Below, in pieces: positions 10,081 to 24,116 of a stretch of DNA of 64,000 nt. The DNA lies in the NCBI GenBank assembly GCA_948567375.1, contig OX419762.1, forward strand, positions 42,203,034 through 42,267,033, in the 5' to 3' direction. This DNA is from Lunularia cruciata. Lineage: Eukaryota; Streptophyta; Marchantiopsida; Lunulariales; Lunulariaceae. The notes beneath the pieces are model-generated. The model had not been told where the DNA came from. It made no database searches and saw nothing but the letters and a program-made list of their open reading frames with translations. The position numbers and the translations under genes were made by a program. The first letter of the stretch is position 1. Each line of letters opens with the position of its first letter.

Positions 10081-13000
10081 GAACAGACGAGAACCCATAC
10101 ACTTACTCTCACCTTACCGGTGGTGCCTGACACTAAAATAATTTTTGCAGATATGTGTTCCCGACATTGTGAAACTAACCAGATTTTCGGTACCGAGGCA
10201 TCAAACCCGGTACTTGTTATAATCATACTTTACCAGGCTATATACGTACAATTCCATGTTTATTCTTCGATTCGGAATTTACGATGGTCATGTTTATTTC
10301 CGATCAACTTATGAGGACCGATTGTTAGTTGTACGTTTCAGGGTTGAAAGGATGGGAAAGATAAATTCTGTTACCCAATATATTGATTCGATCCCAGTGC
10401 TTCAGCAATACCCTCGTGAATGATCGGTCAAAGAAGGCAGGCAAGAAGGAGAATGGACCCAGTTTCCAAACTTTGGTCAACAAACCATTCCTTTGCCATG
10501 ACTATTGTTGCGTACAGTACCATCACTACTTCATATGATAGAGTAAATTGTCTGGACTTGAGTCTCCCATAATTTCAAGTAACTGTGCCTCCACCCAAAT
10601 TGACCACAATAGTAGCTCGGCTGTACCGTTCTGTGGGACCGAATTCGGTACTCATAGCCATCCACTGTTCTCTATTGCGGTGGTTGCCATCCCTTGATGT
10701 TCTTTCCAATCCCCAAGAAATTTTCTATCACCAAACGGGAGACCTTCACCTCCACTTCTGTCCATGATAACCAATATCTTCCTGTTTACTGTACTTATAT
10801 AATTCTCCCATTAAGAAGATATGGTAAAAAAGAAAACTCGGTAGAGAGTTCTAGATCAAGATGATTTTTATGGGCCAAATAAGAGACACCAAACAAAAGT
10901 CTTAAGGTCTTATGAGAGAGAGTATACAGTGTATTTTTACATATATACAAGTATTATACTCACTTATGCAGACCCTGCTGCTAGACTCATCTACAGATGA
11001 TCTTATCGGACTTCCTCGAAGTGATACTACACCAGGAATCTCTTAGAGTAGGAAAGATCCATGCGGTCTAGAAAAACTTTAAATACTCTGGACTTCCATC
11101 CTGTAAGTCTAATGTCCCCGAATCGAGAGAAGTAGAAAATAATCCATGGTCTTGAGATATATAGCCCAGCGACTATGTGAGCCGAAATGTAGCTCATTAG
11201 AGATCTGATCGATGACCATCTCCGAAAGTATTTCCTGAAATAGCGAACTTATCATTCAGAGGTGCTAATCTGCAGCCGAAGAGGAACCGAGAAAGAACCA
11301 ATAGCTGCGATGGGATGATAACTAGTCTACACGAGGGCCTAAGCAAGACGAAGGATAGCGAGCACTTTTAATCGATAGACTTCCACGTGAGAGGACATGA
11401 AATCCGAGAGCAAGTTGCATTTCGCCAAGTTTCTCCCTGCAGTTGGAAACGTGCAGCTTTGTACAGCGAAAAGGTGATGTTCAGGATTCACCTCCTATCC
11501 CTTCCAAACGCAGTTCATCCACAACGGTTCAACTTGTCACAAATTTAGTAAAACATCTTCTCCCCTTTGCAGGTCGGTCGGTCTGTCTATACCTGCCTAA
11601 CTGAACGAACCCCATAAACTGTAACTCCAATCTCACTGCTTCTGTCACTGCAACCAGGTGGGTGGATTACTCCCGGAAGAACACCGTCCTCGCAAAAAGT
11701 GCACTACTGCACTTCACGATAAACTGCATTGCATGTGCATATTGCACATTGTTTGACAGCAGACAAAGCTCAGATCCGTTGCAGCGAATGGATAAATGCA
11801 AACCTTCTCTAATTGCAAAATAGCATGAGTCGGTCAGTAAACGAAAAATCACATTCAGGGTATGGCAATGTGATATGGGTGGATAGAATCGTTTTATACA
11901 TTGATGTTTATATAGTGTTTTACCTCGAGTCTTTGTTTCCACTCGACCTTCCTGAGTGCATAGATTGCACCAATCGAGGAATGTAATACCTCCGCAATTG
12001 CAAACATTTAAACTAAATTTGCCGAACACTGCACTTCACCGGATTTTAGTGCCGAGTGTTTTATTGATACAAGGATTTGGAGAAGAGAATATTCCATTTT
12101 GATGAGAGGTTCAATCCCAAGTATATTGAGAATGAATCAAAGGCATAAAAGCTCTACCTTAATTTCTTTTAAAGCCCAGGATTCATTGAAGACTAAACGT
12201 TTGTTGGTTGATGGGTTGGCTCTATTTTATCTCCTCTTGCTCTTGATCTCCATTTGTTGTTTCTCTTGTGATGGCCACATTTAGATGCATAGTATTTCAG
12301 ATGTTTCAAATATTCGATGATTTATCTTTATATTTCTAAGTCCCTTTAATTCCTTTGAACAAGGATATCAACAAAAGAAACTAATAAACACATTTAAAGG
12401 GAACAAAGTTGGTACCAGGTTTAATAGTCGTTAGCAAAGCCCTAAGCCCTAAGTAACTTTAGTCAACAAAATACGCATACAATACACATACACTTTTTGT
12501 AATTTTGGGGACAATCCACTCCATGTCAGAATTTCATATAGTGGGTCCCAAAATAACTAAGCGCTCCGACAGTTATGGTTAGTGACTACAGTATGATGAC
12601 CCTGAAATTGCGACACGAAACAATAGTTAATGATTATGTCGTTAGGGCGGCAAGTTTATTATTTATCTCTTTCGTCTTGGCTTTTTGTAACCCAAAACTA
12701 ATCAAAGATGAACTTAGTATCATGTAAGAATGGTTGCAAAGTAGAAAATAGGAAAACCACTCTCATCTTTTTCTGCAAAACTGTAAATATTTCTTGGAAT
12801 ATTAAGGAATTCCATAATTATAGTTCTGATGGAAAATCCTCTCTGAAGTGCATATTGAGTACTCCAACTACTGTAATAGAGACTACTTCAATATATTTAG
12901 TGAACCATATGAGCAAACTTCAGTTAACCTCACCCTGTTTATCTAGATCTAGGTAATTGATTGGTAAAATTGATTAAAAAGTTGGTTAATAACAAAACAA

Positions 13001-16000
13001 AAGCAAATTAATCATTTAAGCAAATATTTACTCGAGTTAAGATTTCTACTACATCACACTGGGCTGAGCAGCAGCTACAGTGCTAACGCTAATATAAACC
13101 CATGTTTAGTTTGGACTACAACTACTGTACACGTTTGCCTCGTGATTTACGAGCAGAGGGGGAATCGATTCTCCATGCATGGAATATTCACCGCTTAATG
13201 TGTGATTATTGCCAACGTCAATTCGTGCATCTCATGCTCGAATCTTGTCAGAAAGATGCGAAATCGCTCACCTGAAGTGGGTTGTTGCATGTTACAATTC
13301 ACTGTTGGAAACACTGTAGACTTCACCCACTAAGAAATGGGCTTCATTAGTCTGCCGATTTGTTAACCGCGCAAGGGTAGAGTCCAGATAATGTTTATTC
13401 TGTCCTGCAAAAAGTGCCCCTCATTGGGTCGTGCAGTGAGGTACCTCAGGAGCCGTTCCCGATGTGATGAGAATGATTGCTTGTGTCTAAAATCTCCGCC
13501 CACAATTGCATGTTGTGAATGACGAGAGCACTGAACAGAGGGAAAAGGTAAGTACGAAACAGAGACAGGAGATAAAATTCTGAGACAAGTGAGCTGGGAT
13601 TGATTTGCAGATTGGAATAGGAAATGAGGGAGAGGAATAGATAGCGGGATGAAATGATGGGGTTGGAAAGAGACCATTCTCGTTAAGGATGAAGTTACCT
13701 CGTATGGGAATATGATTTGTGTGAAGTACTCAACTGAAGATATAAAGGAGCTTTCATGACCTCGGATGTAGTAAAATTCGAGAACCATGGGGCAAGTTCG
13801 CCTAAAGAACTGTTTAGCTTGGTTCGCTTGTTCACGGTTGAAATTACCAGATAATCATCAAGTTGGCCAGTTGAGCCAAACTTTGGTGCAAAACAGTACT
13901 GGTACCATGAGGTTAATTAACAGCTTGCTCTGTCTGATTTTGAGTGGATGGTATCAAACTGGCAACGTCGATGGAAGGACCTGATTGAAGCACTTTAAAA
14001 CATACTCATGGGGACAATAGCACATTGGATTTGAACTAAATCTAGTAGAAAATAACAGCAGATTTTCAAGTTTGGTCCATAGACAAAACAAATAAAGAGA
14101 AAACATTGCTGACTTGGACCAAACGCTGTCAAAAACCTACAACAAGCGTTAGAAATCTCAGACTTTACTTACCAAGTTCAGAGTTTAGTACTTTTAGTAA
14201 AGCAAAGAGTAACTTGAATGACGAATCGGTTTCTCAATTCTTATAAACGGGTTAACTGTTGGTTAAATTGACTGGTTAAGTTTTGGGAAGTTGAGCGGAC
14301 TGTGCCCAAGCTTACAGAAGGGGACCAACTTGCTTATAAAATTGCGGTTATGCTTAGCACTGTTAACCAAAGACGAGAGAAACCAGCAGGACCATGTCCC
14401 ATTGTCAAATGCTTTTTCCTTCTCTCAACGTTCTTACTCAAAGGAGATACCTCCATTATGACAAGTGTAACAAATCACATTAACGACGGTCTGTTACGCG
14501 AGGAGATCAGAATACCTTTCTCAAAGTGTCACAGTAGCAATCAGCACATTCCATCTTCAGATTCACTTTATGGGAGGTTGAGCAGAAAGAGATGCAATTC
14601 CAGTCCCACTATAATTGTCCAATTATGAATGAAGGTGGCTAAACATCACTTCACATAATTGATGTCGGAGTTAAGATCCCATTCCGGAAGCACAGTGATC
14701 TTCTTGGTCGTCAATTCGAGCTGCAAAGTGTATGTTCGATTCCCAACGCCCCCGCCCCACCCCCCCAGCGGGTATAGTTTAGTTGCAGCTTAAGGTGCAG
14801 GGGTTAAAACTGGGCCCTCGTAAGAACAATGCCATGTCTAATTCCTGGAGATGATGACCACCGCTTGATTCTGTGCTGCCATGGTTGCGGAGTTTTAGGT
14901 GAATTTAGAGAGTGGTGTACCTGCACCCTGACTTCAGACTCTCGATATCGGTGAATTCTCAACTCTGTCAGGCACGAAAAGCTGCAAGGTTTGAAAAAGA
15001 TAGGCAAACGGAATAGCTTCATTGGCTTCTACTGTTACAATCCTTTTCCAATCCTGAAATCATAACAAGTTTCACTCAGATGATGCAGACTTGGGCTGTG
15101 ACAGAAGAGGACTTGCAATTGCTAAAAAGCAGATCTAAGGTCTGACGATCAAACTTACTTGACATGGCGTGTTAGCACAGAAGGTCAGAGTTCTTCAAGA
15201 GGAACGACGCGAACCGCTCACTCTCGTCCAGATAACCCACATGTTTGGCAAGGTTCAGCTATATTGGACTTGACCTCTGGGAATTGCTGACCTGAAAGAC
15301 TAAACTACATCACCTTAAGTTTGCTTTATAGTTCTAAACCCTGTGTCCAGTCTAGATCACCATTATCTAAACCAAGGTCTTCCACACACAAACTAACAAG
15401 ATGCGTACCAATTAAATATAAGAAATTCTAAAGTTCTCTTCGTAACCTAAATTTAATATCAATGTCCCTTCAAGCAGGTTCACATTGATGATAAACTTCA
15501 CGAGATTCATGTCTCTAGATATTCGGCGTAGAATTACAAGTATAAAGCTGTCAATATCTTAAAAGCTCTGAAACCCGTAAGATCGACGGGGCTGCCTTAC
15601 GTAGCTGAAAATTCGTTTTTCTCCAGACAATGATAATGGGGAAACCTGTCATGGACCTATCGGTTGGCCCGATTCTGGCTTAATCGTCTGCATTCATTCT
15701 CTCGTCTTTGGTGGATGCTTCCATCTACAATATAGTTCTGCAGCGACTCTATTTGGTCTCTACATGCCAAGCTATGAGGTGCATAGTAGATGTATACCAT
15801 CATAGCTGGACAAAGAACTGTTCATGTACTGTAGCATTATTTGGCGCACCAAAGGCAGCTAACTTGAAAGAAAGGGTTAGTAAGTAAACTCACGCACCTA
15901 CAGAACTGCACTTTTGGAAGAGGAGGTGAAGGAGCCTGAACGACCCCTAGAGGCTTCATGCATGACGCTTAGAAGCCTTTCTTAGAATGACAGCGTGCAA

Positions 16001-16767
16001 ACGGGGTTCTGAGAGACATTTCTCTTTCTGCTGCGGCTGGGACACGATCTAACAACCTTCACATTAACGGGTCTGTTAAGATGTGTTTACTGAGGAAAGA
16101 ATGTTTTCGAGACTCCTATCCAGAGCAAGAGATGAATGAGCACAACCATAGCTTACCAAAAATTTGTTACTAAGAAACATTACTACTGAGTAAGACTTTC
16201 CAACAAGTGTCATAGTGTACTACGAGAAGATGTCACTATTGGGAGGTTTGTTCCTCACCCCAACGCAAGGAAAAAAACATAACCTTTCGTTCCTGGCTTT
16301 AGGAACAGGCACAGCTTTTTAAGTGCTTCCGATGGATCTTTGTGGATGTTTAGGATTGAGGACTTCGGAGAATTTTGCTCTACACATCTTCTTCCCTCCC
16401 TTGCTATATACTCTTCCTTCTGGTTGATCGCTCGATAAGTAGTGTTGGGTGCTATCTCTAGATTCGATCATAGTGTCGGTTGATGCGAAGAACCGCAAGT
16501 GTTTGGATGTGAAGACGAAGTTGGAAGTTCTCAATTCCTCTGTAAACTTGGAACAACTCATTGAAATTTTTGGTGTACTTACTACGGTGACTCAATACTG
16601 AAGTTTTTGGTGGAAATCCAAAATCCAAAGAGATCTTATTACGCGGAATCTCTTGTTTTTCCGGAATCAATTACAAATTTTATTCACTATCATTGAGAAA
16701 TCCTTCATATTTACACTGTAGTACTGAACTGTTATTAGTAGCACTACTAACATGTCAGAATCTTTGA
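10081..16767. other. no supportable gene
   Basis: I see only short, unconserved ORFs here. The longest is 141 codons on - at 13788-13363; it is rich in Ser, Phe and Pro and resembles no family I know. A tRNA-Gly-like 5' half (GCGGGTATAGTTTAGT) occurs at 14769-14784 but no tRNA body follows. The composition is intermediate, not strongly AT-rich, so degraded or non-coding transcribed sequence is possible. Confidence 0.4.
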
Positions 16768-16998
16768 TTAGAATCCTTTACTGTAATTATCATCTACCAT
16801 GTCAACATCTTGATTATTTTCCTTTACTATACTTTTACTCGAGAAATCTTCCTTAGTATCTTTATTATAATCCTTTACTATAATATTGGCAGCAACCATA
16901 TCACCGTCTTGATTATTTTCCTGTATTATAATTTTATTTGAGGAGTATAATATTGGCACTACCCTGTCACCATCTTGATTATATTTCTCTACTATCAT
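16768..16998 (-). repeat. degenerate tandem repeat with an open frame (Asn/Asp/Gln-rich)
   Basis: About three imperfect units share the + strand phrase CATCTTGATTAT-TTTCCT plus CTATAATTTTACT-like segments. On the minus strand all units stay in one frame and encode a repeating NNQDGDMV-type peptide within a 76-codon ORF. The spacing between copies varies (about 66 and 96 nt) but stays divisible by three. Whether it is translated is unknown. Confidence 0.55.
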
Positions 16999-19900
16999 TT
17001 TACTTGAGAGAAATACTCGTCATTAACATTGTTGACCTGTGAGTAGTGGCATTACCGTATCATTCTTGTTTTCTAGTAGCATATGTCACTATTAATATAG
17101 AGTTATTAGTTGTAGAATAAATGTTTCAAGAATCTTGGTCACTAATGAGCGGATGATACTAAAAAAAATCAATATTAAATAAATTTATTTGTTGTAGACT
17201 AAATGTTACAAGACTCTTGGTTACTCATGAAAGGAAGGATATTGCTCATAAGAAGTGTCATTATTAGGGAGGGAGGTTTTACTCTGTAATAAAATTAGAA
17301 GACAAAGTCAATAATAAAATAAGTCCTACAGAATGATTTAGGATCTGAACAAGAATGAAAGAACACTCTTTTCACTCTTATACATGAGTTAAGGCTCAAG
17401 TTCAATGAGTTTAGTTGTATTCTACCCATACATTTTCAAATTGAGAAGAAACACTCAAGAGAGGCGCTCAAGAGTATGAAGGACCTGGCTTTGTGTATTG
17501 GTTGTGTGTTGATGAGACTGTACTATTTCTCACAAGTGTTTACAGTGTCCTCAATCGATTCGTACCATTCGAAGACGAGGACTTCATCTCCTGTTTCTGG
17601 TAAAGCTCTCTTCAGATTGCTCCCACACTAAGCATCCCCTTTGCGGTTTGCTATTCATGATATTCGAGATCAATTTCAGCAGTATATCTGCGTAGCTGGT
17701 TGATGCATTGTCCATTCTGAAAAGTTGTCACTAGTTTGTGAGTAATACCCGCTACCTCGAACAGTTACTATAGGGACTTCTTTAATCACATATAGCTTTC
17801 CAATTGCACTACTCTTTCGTAAGACATTCCCATCACCAATGGACGCCATGCCAAGTTCTATTTCCCTTAATTTGCAGGCAAGCAACGGCCATTTTCAGGA
17901 CATCTACAGCTAGATCGAGGTGTCAATTTATTTACCTTTTTGCTGATCTTTGGTTGCGCAGAGACGATTCGAAGCCGTATGTGCTTTATTATGCATGGGG
18001 ATTCAACTCTCGAGACTGATACTCCGCAATCACACCTCATTATTAGTTTCTTAGGCCAGATCAATGCGAGGAAGCAAACTAGCTGTGTGTTCAATCTTCT
18101 AAACCCTAAACCCAGCCTGAGGTTGGGTGTAAACTTTCTCAGATTAATGAGTTGTCTACCGACAAGAATGTGCCGAAATGAGATTTTGAATGCTAGACTC
18201 TGATGTGAGTTCCAAGTTACTTAGATTCTAGAGCAATGGGTATAATTACGACATGTGTTTCAATTGCAGCTGCAGGGCATTTTCGAATATTATTTACCGT
18301 CAGTTTGTCCAGAAATCATGAAAACTTGCTTCAGTTCATGGGCACTTGAACCTGGTGGCTTCCAATTCAGCGGCCTTCAGTTGCAACGTGATCGTACATG
18401 CGAAATTGAGCAGCCTGGGCATGAGCTAATGCTATAGAGAATTCCTTCTTAAAATACAAGTGACATGTGAGAACTAGGAATAGGCCCGCACCTAAGCAGG
18501 CAATGCAGTGCTCGTGGGGAAGCCGACTCAGCTCATAACCCATAATGTAGCCAGCTTGGCAAATTATGCTGGCTGGTATCCTTATTGAGAAATCAGAGGA
18601 GAGAAATCCCAGGGTGATATCAGATGAATTGTTCACGCCATCCGTTAATACAGATTCAATTTCTCTATACCAAACATTCATCGAAGTTCGCCATGGAAGC
18701 AAAGTACCAAATACTGCATCAAATTGGCGATCTCGTCCTCCAAAAACGCTCACTTCTGGAGGAGATACTTGTAGTGGATTCCATTTTATAATACGAATTT
18801 AGCAGGCTTCCTATGCCTGTCACCGAAACATCAAATTCTCAACTGCCTCCGAATTCATTTTGAAGTAACCTCGACGAGGTGATCAAAAAGTGACGCCCAG
18901 AACTGGACAGTGGGACATAAAGAAGTACAGGGAGAAATGTGAGGTTCGGATTTTTTTAGGTGTCAGTTACAACCTTGACTGAGCATAGTGCAATGTCTAA
19001 TTGATTGATGAAGTTCTGCAGGAACTTCCACCTTCTATAACTTAGAAAGTTACAGAATGGTTTCATTGGTATAGAAAGGTCAGAAGAGGTAGAATTGGCG
19101 ATTACCCTTACAGCAAAGATAGTAATACGGTGAAGATATACATGCTTGTGAGACACGGGCGATCAATGCCATTATCAATGAATGCACTCGAGAGATAGAT
19201 TTTTCAATTCATTCCCTTCATTAGCTTCGAGTTTCATATCGACACGAATGAGATCTATCCCACCGAACTGCACGCTACATTCGCTTTAGCAGAATTGGCA
19301 TTACCACGGGGATCATTTTTCACGCTACGCAAGCGATAGATTTAACATCTGCCTAGTCGAATCTGCCTTGGAAACAACAAGAGGAGATTTGCACGACATC
19401 GGAACGTACAATATGCATTTCCTTGGAGGAAATATCTCAACAGTCCTCCATGAAGCTTCGGCCAGCTACATCTGGATGATCCTCATCATGGGGTTTGGTC
19501 TTTCATTATAAATTCCAACTGCATTGGACTATCTCCTGTGTTCTTCTTCCTCTAGACTTCCTATGGTCATGTGGTCGGCTAAAACCATTGCTCTCAAGAC
19601 AATCTGGAGATGTTGGAATTGTTGATGAAGTATCACAAGCTAATACTCCTGACGCTTAGTGAACGCAGGAGCGTTAATCCTTAGTCACACTTTATTCTTT
19701 ACTCACCAGTTCTCCTTAGTCATCACTTTACAGTCATGGTGAAGAGTGACTCGACTACTTGTGTATTTCTTCTCTACCTACATATATTTGTGCAGGACTT
19801 GTGTCCCGCGAGACCATTCTTTGGTGAATATGGTGTCTCCACTCTCAGTTTTCATTCCGTAACAGGAATATGGTGCTCTTTGTCGTCAGACTCTATTCCA

Positions 19901-22880
19901 TACTCTTTAAGCTTCAGGATTCTTCTCAATCACATTTCTCACTAGGCTATTGCAACATCCTAGCCACTTTTTCCACTTGTTTCGGTATGCATCCCGATCA
20001 GTTTGAATTGTTCTTTAACACCTGGTTAGCAGTTCTGAGAAACTTACAATTCTACGGCGAAAACGTTCCAGGTTCTCTGTCCGAAGATGTGGAAACACCC
20101 AAATGATAGTCAAACTCTAATGGAGCTCGATAGAGTCAAAATCGAAGTGCTATACTGGCTTGTAATGAAAGTCGAATCCGCTAGTTCTATCTGTGGATCT
20201 ATCCGACGTGATCGATGTTTTGTCGCTCAACCCGCCGACCACAAATGCATCCTTCTCCACGCTGTTGATTCAGATCAAGAGAGTCCCCAATTGCTCACAA
20301 CCATCTCGACAAACTCTCTCTGCTTAGTTCCAGCGTAGTTCACAAACCTCCTGAGAATTAAGAGTAAGAATCATCTTCACTGGATCGACTCCGCTGGCTT
20401 AACTTGAGTGTATGGAGACATATTCTCGAGCATTGACTCGTCTAATAATCAGGTACACTCAGTAAGCGTACTTCGACTGAATATTGAGAGGAATGTCATT
20501 TCGATTCGATATGATGTGTGTGATTTTGTATGACTTCTTTTACTGATCTATCATGACTGAGGGACTGGTCCGGTTGGAAGTGGCCTGTAAATTGTAAATA
20601 TTTATATGTCGGACATCGAGAATCAGAAAGTATAAATTTTGTGAGTACATTCAACTCTGTTGAGTTATTGAGTTGTGACATGTTCTACCCTCTAAATCAA
20701 TAAACAATCAGTACCTGTCGGAAAGGTTCAGTGTGAACGAGTGCTGGTCTATCCTCTGTACGTTGTATTTAACTTGTGTAACTGAATATTGTTAAGCTGT
20801 TGCCCTTCTTCTGTTGTGAAGGAGAGCGTTCCCCAGAACAGTGCACTGCTCTTACGATCGATATCTTTGCAATGAGTGATTCTGGTCATCATCCAGAAAT
20901 ACATAACTACAGTAGGCTAAGCACGGACTTCGAGTCCACTTCTTGTCGTCTCCTTTATTACTTTGGTGAGGGAGACCTTCAATTTGACCTCTTTTGCCCG
21001 ATGCAATGTAATATGAAAGATGAGATTGTAGCTCCCATTTCCATGGCAAGGCTCCCCAACCTTGCATCATGAGAGAAAGCCTTGTATACTAAGCAATCCT
21101 AAAGTCAGATAACTCAACATGAGTTCAATGATGAGAAGTGTCACAACCGCTTGCTGGAGTAAAGCTGAGGAGCCAGATCAGAGATACTACTCCGTAAAGT
21201 TTCATATAAAGATGTTTAATTCGTGGGAAGACTTAGTGATTTTAGGAAGACTCTCCAGAAGGATGATTCACTCTCAGTTCTTAAGGCCGCACAAGATGGG
21301 CAAGGTTTCCTCCGTGAGTATGCACATACTTCAATTACTGCAGCTGCTCGAGAGTAGCAGTTAAGGGAGATCTAGTCTCCCCACAGTGGGGGGAGGTTAT
21401 TTACTCTTGAAGCTCTGCATTTCAAGACTGGGAATCCCCATCTTCCCAATGAGTCTTCATCCTCTCTTGGCGATCCGCAGCATTCAATCAGAACATGCGA
21501 TGCCTTTATGGGTTCTCTCCTTATCGTACCCATCTCATCGTCCTCCTAATGAACTCGACAACCAAGATGAGCACCATGTTCAGCACTGTCAGTCATGTCT
21601 CCATACCTCAGAACCCATATATGTAGCACGCGTAATGATTCGGCATACAGTGGATGATTCACTCCAGCAGATCATTCTACTGAATTTAAATTCGTGCTGT
21701 TGGGAAAAGCTTGCCTTCTGTGGAAAAGGTCGTGTACCGGTCATCTTGAGGTTACAGCTGCAACGCAATGGTCGAGACATTTCTTTCTTCCACTGCAATG
21801 ATGGAGACATGTGGTCCGTGGTCTCCATTATGCAGTACCGGTAAAATATCAGACTCGACAGTTTTATCGTGGTGATGAAGAATCGTCTGAAAAGCTGAAA
21901 ATTGTAAGTCTTGTATGCAATAATTTCAACGAGCATCAGTAGATCTTGGACTTCATCATTTCTTCCTCAAGGCTCTGCACCTGAAAGGAAGAGTGAAGCA
22001 ATTAGCGATACAGAACCTACTCAAGAATTGTGGATCGTTTCTATCTCTGATGATAAATATTCCGCAGCAATTTAGAGGTAGTGCATGTACACTTTCAAGT
22101 AGATCTTGAGAAAAGCAGAAAGACATTCTTGGTGGAGAATGTCTGAAAATTATTGAAGATCTATTTCTTTAATTCGTGAAGAATACGATAAAATCTCATC
22201 CTCTCCATAAATTTTAAATGAAAATCTAATTGGGAATAAAAGCAGTCTCAGTTTTAGACGCAGGTATAATTCTCTTGTACTTGTCACAAATTGAATAGGA
22301 TCAGTCCTTGTCTTATAAGCATGTCTTGAGCAACCTAAGTTAAATATCAATGTTCTTGTTTACCATATGCAGGTGATATATAGATATTGCATGACACCCT
22401 TTATTCTATCAAATAATGTGATATTTATTGAGTTGACAATGGAAATTTTTAGGAGTCCACCAATATTAAGCTGAGATCAAATTAGCAGAAATACTTCAGG
22501 TAAAACCACGGCAACATGATATTGGAATGACATTTTCTTTGTGGCATAAAGTCCACATATATCACAAAATAATTTTGATATATAAAGAGTGTATACATTG
22601 AAAAGCAATTGTCGATCACTTACCATCCTTAATGACCCCGTGAGGAGTGGAGGCATTATTTTCTCATATGGGTGAGGAAAGGGAGCGTATATAACAGGAT
22701 TAGGAGAGTCATAAAGGGCAGAATACTGACTAATCGAAAACAACCTTTGTTAATTGTTTAAGGAATAAGGTTTTTCTTCGTGGTTGTCTTTATTTATCAT
22801 GTTCTCTCTTTGTGATTGTTACTTCGTCTTATCACGTAGTTTAAATATAAAATAAAAGCCAAATGTATTTGATTACCAAG
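16999..22880. other. no supportable gene
   Basis: Scattered ORFs of up to 152 codons (21386-21844 +) and 128 codons (18753-18367 -) show no family signature that I recognise. A short CTAAACCCTAAACCC telomere-like phrase occurs near 18099-18113. Nothing else could be assigned. Confidence 0.35.
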
Positions 22881-23160
22881 TTATGTATGTTTGCTATAAC
22901 TCATTGATTAGTCAAATGCAAATTAATATTTATTTCTCATCTTGTTGGGTATATTAGAATGAAAATTAATGGTTTAGTCTTAAATCAGTAAAGTAGTTAG
23001 TGAGAAAATTGTGTGAGATATCTCTTGAATAATCCAATAAACCTTCCTTTAAACCTTGACTGTAGGAATCTTCTTAGGGATTGAATAACTTGGCTAAAGA
23101 GTTAAGCGTCTAACTTTGCAAAGAAGAAAGTCTTACAAATAGTATAAGCTTAACCTAGTA

Positions 23161-23216
23161 TAAACGGCTTGATGGGTCTTCCCATCCTTCTTGTGTTCTA
23201 TGAGGTCGGCTTTTCT
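23161..23216 (-). repeat. fragment of a ~95-bp dispersed repeat family
   Basis: In reverse complement this matches the core shared by copies near 47.2, 52.4 and 54.1 kb (AGAACAC, then AAGGATGGGAAGACC, then CATCAAGCCG). Only about 55 bp are kept here. Confidence 0.7.
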
Positions 23217-24060
23217 TTTTTTGTTGAACCTAGTATAAACAAAGAAACTCGGACTTGGCCATCTTTTTCAATTTAGGTACTATTTATTTTTTGGTTGATC
23301 TCCTATTTTACTATTCTCTCAACTTGTTCTCTTATATTCTAGTTCTCTATAACATATAAGTTACCCAAAGTTGTTTATAAAAATTAAATAATTAATATCT
23401 TGAATCTAACAGATCATTTTAAGAGTGGCTTACGTTAACAAGATTTTAATATGTAATATATAGATTCCAACAAATAACCATAGAAACAAAGGAAAATTTT
23501 CTATATCCAACAAGATATTGTAGAAAGGGTTCTCCTTGCATAAGCACTCTTCCTATTAGCATGCCACTTCCCTTCATTACATCTTAAATTAATCTTTCTA
23601 CTCTATCTCGTAGGGAACTAGGATATGCACTTTTATTCCTTCTTCTCTTACATTTCCATTAGTAGCTTGATGGATTTGGGAGATGTACCTTTTACTCCTT
23701 CTACTTTAACCTTTCCATCCATAGCATGATGGCTTGATAGGACAAGGACAGTCTTGGTCACCTTGCACTCACTGTAAATGATTTCAAAGTCTCAACAACT
23801 AGGTTCTGAAAAGAATTATAAATATAACAATCACCATACTTAATAATTCTTCATTTTCCACAATCATTTCCAAATATGAGTAAATATCTATCCCAAATAT
23901 AGGACTCCTGCATTTAGACCAAGCTGGAACAAACGCAACAAGTTGTAACACGCCCTACACAAAAGATAGAATAGCAAGTCCTTTGTCTTTAAAAGCATGT
24001 TGATCAAGTATACATTAAAGCTTAAGGCTTTTTGTACACATTTTTTGAGAATGCAATGAC

Positions 24061-24116
24061 CTAGGAAAGTTAGAAAATCGTAAGCCAAACGGTAGAGATT
24101 ACAATGAGAGCCCTTG
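24061..24116 (-). repeat. fragment related to the copia LTR end at 61.8-61.9 kb
   Basis: The segment GTAAGCCAAA, followed by GTAGAGATTACAATGAGAG and a CTTGTG end, matches both arms of the inverted repeat at 61741-61949. It is probably a solo fragment of the same LTR family. Confidence 0.55.

Noticed and set aside
13363-13788. 141-codon minus ORF as a gene
   Set aside because: No family resemblance, no neighbouring exons and no conserved motif. Its length is within chance expectation for this much sequence.
14769-14800. tRNA-Gly-like start GCGGGTATAGTTTAGT, with GTTCGATTCCC just upstream at about 14732
   Set aside because: The T-arm-like phrase precedes rather than follows, the stems do not pair, and no anticodon arm is present. 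Not a tRNA gene.
18099-18113. Telomere-like CTAAACCCTAAACCC
   Set aside because: Only two units. Common by chance and in plant promoters; not a telomere tract.
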